From Paenibacillus terrae (GTDB taxonomy: Bacteria > Bacillota > Bacilli > Paenibacillales > Paenibacillaceae): a DNA stretch of 52,428 bases. The stretch's first letter is position 1. Each line of letters starts with the position of its first letter. Positions 51,497 through 52,428 of the stretch are shown piece by piece. Under the pieces are notes generated by a model. That model did no database searches and was not told the DNA's origin. It saw only the letters and a list, made by a program, of their open reading frames with translations. The position numbers and the translations under genes were made by a program. Location: contig NZ_JTHP01000048.1 of assembly GCF_000943545.1 (NCBI RefSeq), positions 1 through 52,428 on the forward strand, written 5' to 3'.

Positions 51497-52024
51497 ATGG
51501 GACAAAACGTTTTACTCATGATTGACGTACAGCAGGCTATGTTTATGTATGAAGAGAAGCTGTATCGAGAGCAGGAGGTAGTAGAGCATTTGCAGCAGCT
51601 TTTGACCAAAGCCAGAGCAGCAGGTACGCCCGTTATTTTTATCCAGCATACCAGCGAGACGGACGAGGATTTTCGGGAAAACAGCATAGGGTGGGCCATA
51701 GCCGATACAGTGAGTCCCCTTCCCCATGAGCGAATTGTCCGTAAAACATCCTGGGACAGCTTTTACCAAACCGAATTGGACGATGTGCTGAAGGAACTGG
51801 GAGCTGATCGGCTCATCATTGCCGGGATGCAGACCGAGTTCTGCCTAGACACGACCTGTCGGAACGCCTACAGTTTGGGGTACCAGAATAATGTGCTTGT
51901 ATCGGATGCGCACAGTACATTTGATAGTAAGGTGCTGAGCAGTGAACAAATTGTAGCTCATCATAATGGGATGCTTGGCAATCGTTTTGCGCGTTTACTC
52001 GCGACGGAGGAAGTACATTTTTAA
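51497..52024 (+). CDS. Isochorismatase-like cysteine hydrolase
   Basis: This 175-residue member of the isochorismatase-like family (nicotinamidase/ureidoacrylate type fold) shows the triad: Asp in MIDVQQAM near residue 9, Lys in RKTSWDSFY near 79 and Cys in AGMQTEFCLDTTCRNAYS near 114. Members hydrolyse amides or isochorismate-like ethers; the substrate here is not visible. I begin at ATG 51497, behind GGGAGGGAAG, which gives MGQNVLLMIDVQQ; the longer frame is unlikely. It is a single gene divergent from tsaE. Confidence 0.92.
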   Translation: MGQNVLLMIDVQQAMFMYEEKLYREQEVVEHLQQLLTKARAAGTPVIFIQHTSETDEDFRENSIGWAIADTVSPLPHERIVRKTSWDSFYQTELDDVLKELGADRLIIAGMQTEFCLDTTCRNAYSLGYQNNVLVSDAHSTFDSKVLSSEQIVAHHNGMLGNRFARLLATEEVHF

Positions 52025-52060
52025 TATGAACCATTTGAAGGCATGTATGATAAAATAATA

Positions 52061-52126
52061 GAGCGAGTCACCCGCCAAAAGTTTCTCGCTCAGAGGTCGA
52101 TTGCTTTCAAGCAGTCGGCTTTTTTA
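52061..52126 (+). terminator. Terminator after the isochorismatase-like gene
   Basis: GAGCGAG...CTCGCTC is followed by GTCGATTGCTT pairing with AGCAGTCGGC (one or two mismatches), then six T. Confidence 0.75.
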
Positions 52127-52200
52127 TATGTCAGGATTGTGCAAAATTCGATTCCAGTCGCTCCTGGTCATACCTCTGTCAAGTAGACAGATGAAAAAAG

Positions 52201-52428
52201 CTATGCAGCCAGTGCGTGCCGATATTCAATCGGTGCGCGCTGTTTGAGTTTAGCTTGAAACCGTTGGTAGTTATAAAAGTAGATATATTCCTCTACGGCT
52301 TGATGGATCTCTGCTTCTGATTTACACTGGTGAAGGTACAACTTCTCTGTCTTGAGATGCGAAAAAAAGGATTCGATGCATGCGTTATCCAGGCAGGTTG
52401 CTTTGCGAGAGTGGCTGCCTTTGACGCT
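52201..52428 (-). CDS. IS3-family transposase, C-terminal part, cut by the window edge
   Basis: The 75 visible residues read in from the right edge: KATCLDNACIESFFSHLKTE with the last acidic residue of the DDE core, then EEYIYFYNYQRFQAKLKQRAPIEYR and a stop. The sequence TGTCAAGTAGACAG at 52177-52190 is probably the left inverted repeat of the element. It is related to, but clearly different from, the element at 38647-39758. The rest lies outside the window. Confidence 0.85.
   Translation of the reverse strand, partial: SVKGSHSRKATCLDNACIESFFSHLKTEKLYLHQCKSEAEIHQAVEEYIYFYNYQRFQAKLKQRAPIEYRHALAA

Overview
The window looks like a chromosomal piece of a Gram-positive Bacillales, most probably Paenibacillus (P. 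polymyxa-like). This is inferred from strong AGGAGG ribosome-binding sites, frequent TTG/GTG starts, a CIRCE-controlled groESL operon, and a block (groES-groEL, tatA/tatC, moaC, ABC-F ydiF, tsaD-rimI-tsaB-tsaE) that mirrors the ydi/gcp region of Bacillus subtilis. No rRNA, tRNA or CRISPR array was seen.

Layout. 1-6.1 kb: an edge-truncated carboxylesterase, then an osmoprotection locus: a GbsR-type regulator, the glycine-betaine ATPase OpuAA and an OpuAB-OpuAC fusion that is followed by the rotting remains of a second substrate-binding domain. 6.1-9.4 kb: a TetR / HlyD-like / ABC-2 permease export operon. 9.6-13 kb: a UgpB-UgpA-UgpE-type uptake operon without its ATPase. 13-18.3 kb: envelope genes, namely a polysaccharide deacetylase, a tiny His/Lys-rich secreted protein ending in LPKTG next to a class D/F-like sortase, a cysteine amidase and a SpoVB-like flippase.

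18.8-40.15 kb is a probable genomic island. Each end carries the 3' tail of the same tyrosine integrase, then a hairpin, then sequence like the 3' end of groEL, as if two related elements integrated one after the other at groEL. The island holds ymaF, a secreted esterase, an AraC regulator, IS debris, a small secreted protein with a neighbouring membrane peptide, and the main discovery candidate, a phosphonate locus at 23.3-36.4 kb.

That locus has three minus-strand units. Unit 1 (MATE transporter, DeoR regulator). Unit 2 (two CehA/McbA-like PHP hydrolases, phnW, phnX and a PbfA-like PLP enzyme, with overlapping genes). Unit 3 (a lipoprotein, two permeases, an ATPase and a HisJ-like PHP hydrolase). 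Direct repeats of an 11-bp TTG-TTT-ATG type motif lie upstream of all three. My reading is that an ester or conjugate of 2-aminoethylphosphonate is imported, split by the PHP enzymes, and the 2-aminoethylphosphonate (and its 1-hydroxy form) is taken through phosphonoacetaldehyde to acetaldehyde and phosphate. The substrate is inferred, not shown.

40.15-52.1 kb is core genome: groEL-groES, tatC-tatA, mog/moaC, a 5-formyltetrahydrofolate cyclo-ligase, the ABC-F protein YdiF, the t6A genes tsaD-rimI-tsaB-tsaE and an isochorismatase-like hydrolase. The ydiF-tsaD gap holds a cluster of DnaA boxes. The window ends inside a second IS3-type transposase.
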